This document shows, piece after piece, positions 7,524 to 15,989 of a stretch of 16,062 nt of DNA. The stretch covers positions 1 to 16,062 of the forward strand of contig PUNP01000446.1 in the NCBI GenBank assembly GCA_003551785.1, written 5' to 3'. The notes below the pieces were generated by a model, which ran no database searches, was not told the DNA's origin, and saw only the letters and a list, made by a program, of their open reading frames with translations. Made by a program: the position numbers and the translations under genes. Source of the stretch: Candidatus Brocadiaceae bacterium (GTDB taxonomy: Bacteria > Planctomycetota > Brocadiia > SM23-32). The number at the start of each line of letters is the position of its first letter. The stretch's first letter is position 1.

Positions 7524-7993
7524 TTCTCTCCCACCGGTGAGTGTTGTGCCGTCTCGATCTGCTCTCCCGTCTCTGCGTCGTTCATATGCTCGCGAAACGC
7601 TCGGTCGAACGTATAGTCCTCGAGGAGATTTGCCTCGCTTGCATTATGATCGCTCAACTCGTCGCTGTCCTTTGTGTTTACCCTGAAATTGTTGTTGCCG
7701 ACTTCGTCGAAAGACACATAGAACACCTCGTCTGTCTCCACGATATACCCCGCAAAGATGTCGACCTGCCCTTCCTGATATTGGCCCGTGAACAGTCGAT
7801 ATTTCCAGGGCTTCTCGTTGCTCCTGTTCGCCTTCTTGACCTGCACTCGGAGCAGCTCGTCGTCTCTGTCAGCGACGAGGTCGTATTTGTACAGTCCATG
7901 GGTGTAGGACACTCGGCAGCCCTTGCGAACGAGGTCGGTTGCGACGGCGAACTCCGCTACTTCTCCATCGACATGACCTTCGTTACGAGTCAT
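7520..7993 (-). CDS. Small PD-(D/E)XK endonuclease-like protein (PDDEXK_5 type) within the operon
   Basis: I place the start at the ATG at 7991-7993 because a GGAGGTGA ribosome binding site lies 8 bases upstream; the in-frame GTG at 8003-8005 is part of that site. The 157-residue product has the fold signature of the restriction-nuclease-like group: an N-terminal helix with E5 and E11, then RKGCRVSY, D38 in YKYDLVAD, and QVK (51-53) in LRVQVKKA. In the PDDEXK_5 family and in relatives of archaeal Holliday junction resolvases the acidic residue of the last motif is often Gln, as here, so activity is plausible. The C-terminal 50 residues are acidic. It lies between pglZ (74 bases upstream of this ATG) and the helicase (4-base overlap), so it is probably translated together with the helicase. 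It is not among the standard BREX genes I know. Confidence 0.75.
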   Translation of the reverse strand: MTRNEGHVDGEVAEFAVATDLVRKGCRVSYTHGLYKYDLVADRDDELLRVQVKKANRSNEKPWKYRLFTGQYQEGQVDIFAGYIVETDEVFYVSFDEVGNNNFRVNTKDSDELSDHNASEANLLEDYTFDRAFREHMNDAETGEQIETAQHSPVGEK

Positions 7994-8001
7994 ACAACTG
8001 T

Positions 8002-8009
8002 TCACCTCC
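8002..8009 (-). promoter_or_regulatory. Strong ribosome binding site that fixes the nuclease start
   Basis: On the minus strand the bases read GGAGGTGA, a near-perfect match to the haloarchaeal 16S rRNA 3' end, 8 bases before the ATG at 7993. It contains the alternative GTG start within itself, which argues for the ATG. It is the clearest ribosome binding site in the operon, suggesting that the nuclease is translated independently of pglZ. Confidence 0.8.
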
Positions 8010-8067
8010 GGACAACCAGTTACCGTCTTGGATCGAGATCATTGTTCACGTCGTATTAGGGATATGC

Positions 8068-10242
8068 TTACTCCTGCGTGATCGTGACGTAGTTCAACAC
8101 GAACTCCTGTGGGAGGACGCCCCCGTGGTAGAACCGTGCGTCGGGGAGCCCCTGATTCCGGAACCGCTGGATCGGATCGGAGAGCACACTGAGTTTGGTC
8201 TCACCATCCAGATAGCCGAGGTGGGCGTTCTCGTCGAGTAACACGCCGGGTGCATCGTTATCGAGGTCTTTGCCGGCGACCCACCGGCGAGTGACTCTTT
8301 CGGCTTCCGACGGTGGGTGGAGGTCGTCGATGTCCACGTGTTTCGGCAACGAGACGAAGCCGTGATCGGAGAGGATGTACGCACGATCCCACTCTCCCTG
8401 ATCGAGTTTCTCACAGATGATCTCCGAGATGATCTCGATCCGGTCTTTGAACACCGACTGGAAGTCGGTCAACTCCTCTTCGCCGCTCTTATCGATGTCG
8501 TTCCAGTAGTAGACAACGCGGTTCTCACCCCAGCCGACTTCGGGCTCGTCGTTCTGTGTGATGAAACTCCAGCCGTCGTTTTCGAACAGCGACCTGCGGC
8601 GGCTGTAGGTTATTTTTCGCCCGTTTCGCTCCGGGACCAGCTCGCCATCTCGAAGATCGATGTTGAAGCTAAATTTGCTTCCCGGGGTGAGTGCGCCCTT
8701 TCCGAACTCCGTATCGGCGGGGAGCGTTCCGACCCAGGGGTTCTCCTCGACCTCGAGGTCCGGCAGTTCGCGACGGATCGATTCGGCGAGGTCGTGTGCG
8801 AGGTCGAAACGCAGTGCGTCGATGATGAACAGCGCGACTCGCTGGCCACTCTGGAGGAACTCCTGTTCGGTGGCGAAAAACTGGTGGGCGTGGTTCTCAC
8901 CGACGAACGGCGAGCCCGCTTCGATCTGGTCGACCACGAGATCGCCGAGGTCTGTGAGATACTCGAGGTAGCCCGTCTCCACCAGCGATGACCGGATGCC
9001 CTCGAGTGTTGCCGTTGCGGGGTGTTCCTCGGGGAGGTCGTGTTCAGGAGCTCCCGAGACGGAGAGATTGTAGACGGCGTGGTCGATCTGCCAGGTTCCC
9101 GACTCTACGTCGCCGTAGAGGGAGACGACGTCGTCGGTGTCACCCCGGTCTTCCCACGTCTCGAGTTCGTTCGCGAGTCTGGCGACGTCGATCGCCTGGT
9201 TCCAGACTTTCGTCCACGGCACATCCCCGTAGGTTCGCTCGAGGCGGTTGCTTCGGAGTCTCGCCTGTGAGACACACGTCTCGTACTCCCCGGCGTGGTA
9301 GGTCTGGAGCCACGCGTCCCAGAGTTCGGTCTCGAGTGAGCCATCAACGGGACAGTCCGCGAGCTCCCACGGATCGTCGTAGGTTCGGATCACGTCGTGC
9401 CAGAACGGACGGTCGGGATCGAGATAGACCGCTGCGAGTTCCGCTGGCCGGTCGGTCTTGCTGAGCGCCGACTGGAGATTCGGCCGGGAGATGCCAAGAC
9501 CTGAACTGGGCTCTGGCTGGTACGCTGTGGGAAGGAGGTCGATCTCGAGGCCCTCCTCGACGAGCCACTCGGCGACCGCCCACTGTCGGGTGCGTTCGGC
9601 GAGCGTCTCCGGGTCGGTGATGCCCTCGACGGCGGCGACGCCGTCTTCGACCAGCAGATCGCGGATCTTCCGGAGGTCGGCTTCCCCACCATCGTCGTCT
9701 GGATCGGGGAGGTTCGAAACGCTGTGTCCGAGGACGAACTCGATGGCATCGTCGTGGCCGTCGAGGACGATCTTCGTCTGGAGCCCTCGAAGCGACGGCA
9801 GCCCGCCCCCGTCGTCGAGTTCCGCAAAGAGCGTCCGGGCGATGTCCTCGCGATCGTCCCCTTCGGCGGCTTCGTAGGCGGTTCGGATCGAGGTCGCCTG
9901 GAGGCGTTCGTCCTCGAAACAGTGGGTCGCGAGTTTGCCGATGTGGTACTCGAGGACGCCCCCTGTGTGTTTGACGTCTCGGAACCAGTCGACGTCCTCG
10001 TCGGGTGCCTGGGGGACGTACCAGACGGTTCGCCCCTCTGGGGCCTCCCCACGGAGCTCGAGGGGAGTCGTCTCCGCAGCCCGGAAGGCACACTCGAGGT
10101 CGGCGCTCGCACGCTCGACGATCTCGCGGAGGTGGCCGCCCTCGTCCCACCAGAGGATGGTGGGATCGTCGTCGTATGCCTCGTCGATGGCGTTCCGGAT
10201 GGCATCGCGGGCACATTCGGGGAGGGTTTTGGTGGCGACCAT
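8068..10242 (-). CDS. pglZ: PglZ, alkaline-phosphatase-superfamily protein of the BREX-like system
   Basis: The 724-residue protein has the PglZ domain in its C-terminal half. IIDALRFD (473-480) gives the first metal-binding aspartates, LPADTEFGKGALTPG has the likely nucleophile T511, SDHGF (625-629) supplies Asp and His for metal, and YHGGVLPQE (705-713) is the closing motif typical of PglZ. The N-terminal 450 residues are helical and acidic with no motif I can name. PglZ is required in every BREX subtype and is thought to act on nucleotide or DNA phosphate groups, although its substrate is not settled. The gene starts two bases after the pglX stop, showing tight co-transcription, and 74 bases separate its end from the start of the next gene. 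The residues needed for activity appear intact. Confidence 0.92.
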   Translation of the reverse strand: MVATKTLPECARDAIRNAIDEAYDDDPTILWWDEGGHLREIVERASADLECAFRAAETTPLELRGEAPEGRTVWYVPQAPDEDVDWFRDVKHTGGVLEYHIGKLATHCFEDERLQATSIRTAYEAAEGDDREDIARTLFAELDDGGGLPSLRGLQTKIVLDGHDDAIEFVLGHSVSNLPDPDDDGGEADLRKIRDLLVEDGVAAVEGITDPETLAERTRQWAVAEWLVEEGLEIDLLPTAYQPEPSSGLGISRPNLQSALSKTDRPAELAAVYLDPDRPFWHDVIRTYDDPWELADCPVDGSLETELWDAWLQTYHAGEYETCVSQARLRSNRLERTYGDVPWTKVWNQAIDVARLANELETWEDRGDTDDVVSLYGDVESGTWQIDHAVYNLSVSGAPEHDLPEEHPATATLEGIRSSLVETGYLEYLTDLGDLVVDQIEAGSPFVGENHAHQFFATEQEFLQSGQRVALFIIDALRFDLAHDLAESIRRELPDLEVEENPWVGTLPADTEFGKGALTPGSKFSFNIDLRDGELVPERNGRKITYSRRRSLFENDGWSFITQNDEPEVGWGENRVVYYWNDIDKSGEEELTDFQSVFKDRIEIISEIICEKLDQGEWDRAYILSDHGFVSLPKHVDIDDLHPPSEAERVTRRWVAGKDLDNDAPGVLLDENAHLGYLDGETKLSVLSDPIQRFRNQGLPDARFYHGGVLPQEFVLNYVTITQE

Positions 10243-10244
10243 GG

Positions 10245-13200
10245 TTAGAGCACGTCTTTTTCGACCGTCTTGGGGACGATTTCAGCGTCAGCAAGCGGTG
10301 TGATATTAATCACGACGCCGTGTTTGTGGTTCGGCCGGTAGCCGGCGGTCGTAATCTCCGAGAGTGCACGGTCGGCCCAGTCAGACGAGAGGTCTGCCGA
10401 GACAGCGTCGCACGCGTCGGAAATTTCCCCTGCACGTTCTTTATACTCCTCGAGGCCGCTCGCCAACTCCGAGAGCAAGTGTTGCTTGCGGGAGGCCCCG
10501 CCGTCGCCGAGTTGTGCCTGTTCTGGCTCTTCGAACTTGTCGTAGTAGTAGGTCGTAAACAGGATGCCGTTACTCGCATAGTGGGTGGACCCGACGAGAT
10601 CGTCGTAATACTCGAAGAGGTCGTAGAGATGTGCCTCGACGGGTTCAGAGCCATCCTCAGCGTATGCCTCAAAGGCCGATTCGAGGTCCTCGAGTGCGTC
10701 CAGCCACTCCTCGCGGTTTTCCTGTACCGTGTCGTAGAACGAAGGACTAAACAGGTCTTCCATGTCGACGTTCTCGAGGTCAGCCAGTTCTTCGAGGGCC
10801 TCGAGTCGTCGTGCGGTTTCCTCGCGGAACTGTGCGACCTTCCCGGCAGCCTCGCGGGCGATCTCGCGGTTTTCTTCGGGCCATTCCCGAGGTTCGGGCT
10901 GTGCTAAATCGCTGAGTCGATCCTCGAGGACGGCGATCTGCTCGAGGGCACTCTCACATCGGCTGTACTCCTCTGCCGCGTCAGCTTTCTCAGAAGCGGA
11001 GAGCGATTCGTCGCTTCGGCGGCGGTTAGCCGCGCTGCGTCGTTCCCGTAGGAGGGCTTTCCGGGGCTCGAGGTAGCGGTTCTGGAGTTTGTCAAAGACG
11101 CTGGCGTCGAGCTGGTGGTAATCGATCAGACAGGCGAAGCCCTCCCCGTCGGGGTCGGAGACCAGGCGTTCGGTGGTGAGCCGCCAGAGGATCGGTGTTC
11201 GGTCGAATTTCGAGACGTGGTACTCGAAGAGATCGTCCTCGAGCCACACCCGGAGGTTGGGATAGGCTTCTTCGTCAGCCGTCCGACTACCGAGCACTTG
11301 ATCGACCTCGGCCAGTCGGTCGGTGGCGTACTCGCCGAAGACTCGCTCGAACTCGTCCTCGATGCGCTCGAGGAGGTCGGACTCGCGCTCTACATTCGAA
11401 ATTGGGACGATACCATCATCGTCTTCTTTCACAGATTTTATAACTAAATGGTGTAAAAGATCTTCAATTAACTTTCTCAATTCATTATCATTCACTTCTT
11501 CTGAAGACTTGCTCCTAGGATTTTCGTTAGTTCGAATAGTAATTTCGGTGAGTATATCCTCTCTGAGGTCTTCTGTAAGACCAAAAAAGTCTATAATCTC
11601 ATTATTTATGTCAAGTGATGCCTGATGCAACCTTTCCTCAAGTTCTTTTAGATGTTCAATTGCGTACTCTCCTAATTTCTCGATCGAGGTGGTTTTAGGC
11701 AGAATTTCTGGAGTGGAAGGTGTCTCAATTCTCTCACAAAGTTCTCTATGAACATGCTGTTTATGCCAGCCAAAGGAATCAGACACTCCAATAGTCGCGA
11801 GAATCACCGGGCCATCATAATATAGTGATGATATTTCGTATTGACGCCTTCCTATTAGGTTCCCAACTGCTTCTTTTGTTAGATTATTAGTCTGGGTTTT
11901 TGTCTCTATCTCTTTGGGATATGGTATTTTTGACACCTGGCTCACTTCCCAGTTTCGGTCAGGGGTTTGCCCTATCATGAGGTAAGTGAATAGGTTACTA
12001 TTTGAATAACCGAGAATGGACCAAGTATCTACGTCTGGCGCAAATACTTTTCCAGTATGGTCGAATAACGAGCCTGGGTTAAGATAACCAAATCGGCGTC
12101 CCCCTTCCTTAATATATGTGTATGTTATTAATTCTCTGAAATAATATTCTTCATTTCTTGGGTATGATCCTTTATACCTTTTCACTTCTTTACCCTGATT
12201 TCCCCAAAAAACTTTCCTGTCAACTCGCGGTAAAAGCCAAGCATCTTTCCCACCTTTAGCATAGGGAACAAACCCATCGTCAGTAGTTTCCCAGAACCGT
12301 CTCGTGAATCGAGCATTATCTCCAGAGGTAAGACCCGCTTTAACTGACCCTGCACTATTCGTGTCTACACCTGCGTTATCTGCGTCAAATATCACTTCCG
12401 AATCAAATAAAGACCGGATTTCTTTAGGGATCCAATAAGAGAGCGGCGAGCCTGGGATCAAAGAAAACTCTCTTAAATAACGGTTATATAGACGTTTAAC
12501 TTGCCGATCAGAATCTCTAAATGCCGTTTCGAGAAATGCCTTTTCTTTAGAGTTTTTCTCTATATCATGTAGTCGGAAAAATACTGCCCTTGAATCTTTG
12601 TCAGCTTTTGTTCCTGCTCTCACTACTGTTCCTGCGGTTCTCACTGTCGCATTATCCAACACATCGTTTCCATATTCAGCTAAGAAATCGAAAGAGCCAA
12701 TTTCACCGATGAAATCTTCTCGGAAATCTTCAAGACTTTTCTTAAACATGAATGTCCGGGGAACGATCATCCCAATACGACCATTCTCTTTAATTACTGA
12801 GTTGCATACTTCGAAAAAGTTGATGTAGAATTCTGCAGTATATCTGTAATTATCCTCGAGATAGTGTCTGACGTCGGATGGAATTCGGCTTTGAGATCCG
12901 TACGGCGGATTCATCAATGCTACGTCGTAATCCTGGGTCAACACCACCAGCAGATTGAGGAAACTCCGGAGGTTCTGCTCGCCGAAGGAGTCCGACGCTC
13001 GCTCGTCGACGGCCTCGCGCAGCGCCTTGAGGAAGGCGTTCAGCGTCTTCGGACCGTCGTCGGTATAGTCCAGCAGGTCAGTCTGGTCCTCGAGGAACTC
13101 CTCGGAGAGTGTCCCCTGAACGTCCAGTAGGCTACCGAGGGCTTCGGTGGTCTGGAACTCCTCGATGATCTCCTCGAGGGCGGCGCGGACGTCGGTTCCC

Positions 13201-14432
13201 TCGCCGGTGATCTCGTTGAGCACCTCGACAGCCTCCTCGACTTCGGCGACTCGAGCGTCGGCACAGACGATCCCGACGTTCGGCATCTCGAAGTCACCGT
13301 CTTCCTCCTCAGCTCGCGTTCGGGCTTTGAGATAGAGGTTGAACGCGGAGAGTTGGCACGAACGAAGGTCGATGTCGACCCCGTAGAGGTTGTGCTCAAG
13401 GATCTTCGCAGGGATCTCGTGGCGCTCGAGGTCTGGCCGTTCGGCCCACCAGATTCGCTCGAGGATGTCGAAGGCATAGAGCAAGAAGTGTCCACTTCCA
13501 CAAGCAGGATCGATGACACGGAGTTCCGACGGATCGCTGAACGACGGTGCATCTTGGTCGCCCTCGTCGGGAATCAGATAGGTACACAGCGACGGGATAT
13601 CCGGTGAGTCTTCAGGCGTGACGAGGCGTTCCTTTCGCTCCTCGATCGAGAGGGCGTCCGGCTCTGGAACTGTTGCTTCCTTGCCCGTCGACTCGAGATA
13701 GAGCTTCCCCAGGCTGTTATCCGCGAGCATTCGCACGACCCAGTGGGGCGTGTAGAACTGATTGGCCGGACCGACGTCGTCGGGCTCGAGTGTGTTCTTC
13801 GCGTCGAGATCCTCGACAACGGGGCGGTTGTAGTACTCATAAACCCACCCCAGGACTTCGTCAGCCCGCCAGACCTCATCCGGGACCGTATCGAGCAACG
13901 AACAGACGTCCTCGAACGTGTCGTCATCGGGATCGACCAAGCTGTAGGCCGTCGACCGATCGAACAGGATCTCGATCTCCTCGGCTAACTCATCACACGC
14001 CTCGTGATAGGCTTCGAGGATCGCCTCGTCCTCGAGTAAGAACTCCTCGTAGACGAGCGTCTCCGCGGCAGGCGTGAGTCCGTTGTCCTTGAACACGGTG
14101 ACCTCCTCCTCGAGAAAGCCCCGCACCTCCATACAGCGCAACGCGGCCAGCCGATTGACGATCGTGTAGCCGACACCGGTGACGTACTGCTCGAAGGCCT
14201 CCGCCCAGGCCGTGTCGTCGACGGCCTCGAGTTCGATCGCCTCGACGAGCTTTCGGTCCTCGGCTCCGAGCTCGTCTGTGTTTTCCGGCTCGTCCTCGAG
14301 ATCCCGCTGGGTCAGCTGAAAGCGGACGTTGTCCTCGACGCGCTCGCGCATATCCGCGACGACGTCCTCGAGGTGTTCACGCTCTGCTTTGTCCAACTGC
14401 GCCTTCCGCTGGGAAAGAGAATCGCCTGCCAT
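10245..14432 (-). CDS. pglX: PglX, BREX-type adenine-specific DNA methyltransferase
   Basis: The 1395-residue protein has a helical N-terminus, then QFYTPHWVV (225-233), S-adenosylmethionine motif I DPACGSGHF (308-316), motif II-like GVDID (351-355) and the catalytic NPPY (508-511) in ALMNPPYGSQ. These define a gamma-class N6-adenine methyltransferase. Residues about 515-1000 would include the end of the catalytic core and the target-recognition region. Residues about 1000-1395 are charged and partly coiled coil. BREX PglX methylates host DNA to mark self and takes part in blocking phage DNA. The DNA for residues 515-1000 (about 11430-12890) is strikingly AT-rich while both ends are GC-rich, suggesting that this module was exchanged. 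The ATG has no ribosome binding site, and a TTAAAG-like box lies about 45 bases upstream. It is first in a tight operon with pglZ. Confidence 0.92.
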   Translation of the reverse strand: MAGDSLSQRKAQLDKAEREHLEDVVADMRERVEDNVRFQLTQRDLEDEPENTDELGAEDRKLVEAIELEAVDDTAWAEAFEQYVTGVGYTIVNRLAALRCMEVRGFLEEEVTVFKDNGLTPAAETLVYEEFLLEDEAILEAYHEACDELAEEIEILFDRSTAYSLVDPDDDTFEDVCSLLDTVPDEVWRADEVLGWVYEYYNRPVVEDLDAKNTLEPDDVGPANQFYTPHWVVRMLADNSLGKLYLESTGKEATVPEPDALSIEERKERLVTPEDSPDIPSLCTYLIPDEGDQDAPSFSDPSELRVIDPACGSGHFLLYAFDILERIWWAERPDLERHEIPAKILEHNLYGVDIDLRSCQLSAFNLYLKARTRAEEEDGDFEMPNVGIVCADARVAEVEEAVEVLNEITGEGTDVRAALEEIIEEFQTTEALGSLLDVQGTLSEEFLEDQTDLLDYTDDGPKTLNAFLKALREAVDERASDSFGEQNLRSFLNLLVVLTQDYDVALMNPPYGSQSRIPSDVRHYLEDNYRYTAEFYINFFEVCNSVIKENGRIGMIVPRTFMFKKSLEDFREDFIGEIGSFDFLAEYGNDVLDNATVRTAGTVVRAGTKADKDSRAVFFRLHDIEKNSKEKAFLETAFRDSDRQVKRLYNRYLREFSLIPGSPLSYWIPKEIRSLFDSEVIFDADNAGVDTNSAGSVKAGLTSGDNARFTRRFWETTDDGFVPYAKGGKDAWLLPRVDRKVFWGNQGKEVKRYKGSYPRNEEYYFRELITYTYIKEGGRRFGYLNPGSLFDHTGKVFAPDVDTWSILGYSNSNLFTYLMIGQTPDRNWEVSQVSKIPYPKEIETKTQTNNLTKEAVGNLIGRRQYEISSLYYDGPVILATIGVSDSFGWHKQHVHRELCERIETPSTPEILPKTTSIEKLGEYAIEHLKELEERLHQASLDINNEIIDFFGLTEDLREDILTEITIRTNENPRSKSSEEVNDNELRKLIEDLLHHLVIKSVKEDDDGIVPISNVERESDLLERIEDEFERVFGEYATDRLAEVDQVLGSRTADEEAYPNLRVWLEDDLFEYHVSKFDRTPILWRLTTERLVSDPDGEGFACLIDYHQLDASVFDKLQNRYLEPRKALLRERRSAANRRRSDESLSASEKADAAEEYSRCESALEQIAVLEDRLSDLAQPEPREWPEENREIAREAAGKVAQFREETARRLEALEELADLENVDMEDLFSPSFYDTVQENREEWLDALEDLESAFEAYAEDGSEPVEAHLYDLFEYYDDLVGSTHYASNGILFTTYYYDKFEEPEQAQLGDGGASRKQHLLSELASGLEEYKERAGEISDACDAVSADLSSDWADRALSEITTAGYRPNHKHGVVINITPLADAEIVPKTVEKDVL
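11430..12890 (-). other. AT-rich block within pglX covering the specificity region
   Basis: The reading frame is continuous, but base composition changes sharply: one sampled 60-base line inside (11581-11640) has 21 G or C (35%), against 37 of 60 (62%) in a line outside (13081-13140). The right border lies just beyond the codons for NPPY, and the left border near codon 1000. In type I-like and BREX methyltransferases this is where target recognition resides. The pattern fits recombination that swapped the recognition module between conserved flanks. Confidence 0.7.
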
Positions 14433-14646
14433 AGGAGATGTGTGTCTACTATGCTCGAGTCACACGACTGTCTTTAATGTTGCTCAACAGGTATTCACGT
14501 CAACTCACGTCCCGATTCAACGCTTTCTGTAGCACTACGAGCACAGGGGACACCACTCTTTCAAGTGATCAGCTTTGGCACCTACATTAAGATAGCCCGT
14601 CTGCGCTGAAACCAAGGAATTTCGATATTGAATACAGCCGAAGAAA
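14433..14646. promoter_or_regulatory. Intergenic region with probable pglX promoter
   Basis: The 214 bases between the MCM-nuclease stop and the pglX start are longer than any gap within the operon, so pglX probably has its own promoter here. Read toward pglX, a TTAAAG-like box lies around 14475-14480, about 45 bases before the ATG. No other element could be recognised, and no clear terminator for the upstream gene is visible. Confidence 0.35.
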
Positions 14647-15954
14647 TTACCTCGCAGACGAGAAGGCTCCTAACAGCGAGTCTGTCGCCTCAACGGACTC
14701 GCGGGTTAGCAGGCGAAACAAGCCGCTGTTCATCGGCAGTGCAGACACCGTCACTGCGAATATAGGTGTAAGATCTTCGTCTTCGTCCAGTGGGACGCCG
14801 TACAGGCGAAACTCGTCGCCCGATGCCAGCATCCCAACTTCACAGCCGAACGCCCGCGCGTAGCGTTCGAGTTGTCCCTTGCACTCACGTAGGTCTGTTG
14901 CTGGTGACTTTGCCTCTACGGGTATCCGCGGCTCGTCTGAAGAATCGACGAGCATGTAGTCGACCTGGCCACTCATCCCTGGTTCCGAATACTCAAGGCG
15001 CAGTTGCCGGCTGTAGACGTTCCAGCCGAGAAGGTGCAGTAACGGTGTGATGATTTTCGCTTGCGCTTCCTCCTCTACGAGTGGCTGTTGGTAGGCCAGT
15101 ATCTCCGAACTGCGGTTAGCGAATTCCGACAACGCCTTCGTGAGTTCGTCGTCAGACGGGGGCTCCAGCCCGAGATACGGGTCTAACGCCGGCGTTGGAA
15201 CCGGCGATTCCTCACCCGGTGCCAGCGAGTTCGCCAGCACCGTGATTCGGGGGCGGCGACCGTCCATTTTAGTGTTGTGAACGATGCCCGAAACTGCGAC
15301 CTCGCTCAGCGGGAGGTCCTCCACCGCGTCGATGAGTTCGTGGCGAAATTCAATGATTACCTCACCATTCCGTGGCTCGGTTGTCGTTGGAATAACCGTC
15401 GCGAACAATGATTCGACGCGCTTGGACTCGGGGCTGTTAACGACGAACGGTCGCTCGGTCCCACACCCGTCGCAGCGAACCGGTTCCTTGAGGCCTCTTC
15501 CCACCTGCTGACGATTAACTCGATTACCGCAATACTCGCAATCAAATGCAGCGGTGGCCAGCCGTGCTTGTACCTCGCCGACTGTCTCGATAGTAGCCTC
15601 AAAACTAACCAGCTTCCCCACCTCGTCAAACAGGTTTTCTGACTCAGTTTGCTCGGGAATGTTGGTAAAGCGGACGAATGGTGCCTCATTCCGGTCGGGA
15701 TTGTCTGGATCAAACGCCAGTTGGCCGTGCGGCGGCTTCGCAGGGTATGTCGCCAGCGCATGTTCAGCTATCTCGAAGAACTCGTCGGGTTCCTCCAGCA
15801 CCGCCCATCCCCACTCATCGTTGTGTTCGTTGAGGTCTGCCCAGTCAATGTACATCGACCGCTGATTAGGGAACTCTGCGGCCAGATCAACAACATCGAC
15901 GTGGTAATACTCCATCAGGAACTCATGGAACCCTTCCACTGAAACCGCCGTCAT
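14647..15954 (-). CDS. MCM N-terminal domain fused to PD-(D/E)XK nuclease (HSDR_N-like), no ATPase
   Basis: The first 250 of 435 residues match the N-terminal part of archaeal MCM replicative helicase: domain A (FLMEYYHVDVVDLAAEFPN, then RSMYIDWADLNEHND), an OB-fold (KLVSFEATIETVGEVQARL), and a C4 zinc finger at C139, C142, C161 and C164. The MCM AAA+ ATPase does not follow. Instead residues about 285-390 form a restriction-type nuclease domain: EEEAQAKIITPLLHLLGW (294-311), D332 in GQVDYML, VEAK (346-349) and a later QLERYARAFG helix, as in the HSDR_N family of type I restriction subunits. The OB-fold and finger should bind single-stranded DNA or forks, and the nuclease would cut it. It lies 214 bases upstream of pglX on the same strand, probably with its own promoter. 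A defence effector is likely, a degraded replication gene less so. Confidence 0.85.
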   Translation of the reverse strand: MTAVSVEGFHEFLMEYYHVDVVDLAAEFPNQRSMYIDWADLNEHNDEWGWAVLEEPDEFFEIAEHALATYPAKPPHGQLAFDPDNPDRNEAPFVRFTNIPEQTESENLFDEVGKLVSFEATIETVGEVQARLATAAFDCEYCGNRVNRQQVGRGLKEPVRCDGCGTERPFVVNSPESKRVESLFATVIPTTTEPRNGEVIIEFRHELIDAVEDLPLSEVAVSGIVHNTKMDGRRPRITVLANSLAPGEESPVPTPALDPYLGLEPPSDDELTKALSEFANRSSEILAYQQPLVEEEAQAKIITPLLHLLGWNVYSRQLRLEYSEPGMSGQVDYMLVDSSDEPRIPVEAKSPATDLRECKGQLERYARAFGCEVGMLASGDEFRLYGVPLDEDEDLTPIFAVTVSALPMNSGLFRLLTRESVEATDSLLGAFSSAR

Positions 15955-15983
15955 TGGTCTGAGTAGCTATACAAGAGTGAGTG

Positions 15984-15989
15984 ATATAC
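15984..15989 (-). promoter_or_regulatory. Possible TATA box for the MCM-nuclease gene
   Basis: On the minus strand the bases read GTATAT within GCCGTATATCAC, about 30-35 bases before the ATG at 15954. That spacing would give a short leader or nearly leaderless transcript, common in haloarchaea. No ribosome binding site precedes the ATG, which agrees. A second TATA-like stretch (TTGTATAG) lies too close to the start to serve. Confidence 0.3.

Noticed and set aside
7994..8005. The GTG at 8003-8005 as start of the small nuclease
   Set aside because: It is part of the GGAGGTGA ribosome binding site for the ATG at 7993.
9344..10294. A 316-codon minus-strand frame overlapping the start of pglZ
   Set aside because: Its product is extremely Arg/Pro-rich, unlike acidic haloarchaeal proteins, and it overlaps the well-supported pglZ frame.
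10005..10907. A 300-codon plus-strand frame across the pglX-pglZ junction
   Set aside because: It is antisense to both genes and Arg-rich in its first part, with no recognisable motif.
4614..14432. Reading the locus as a DISARM system because of the SNF2 helicase and methyltransferase
   Set aside because: No drmA, drmB or drmC is visible, and the PglZ phosphatase with PglX points to BREX.
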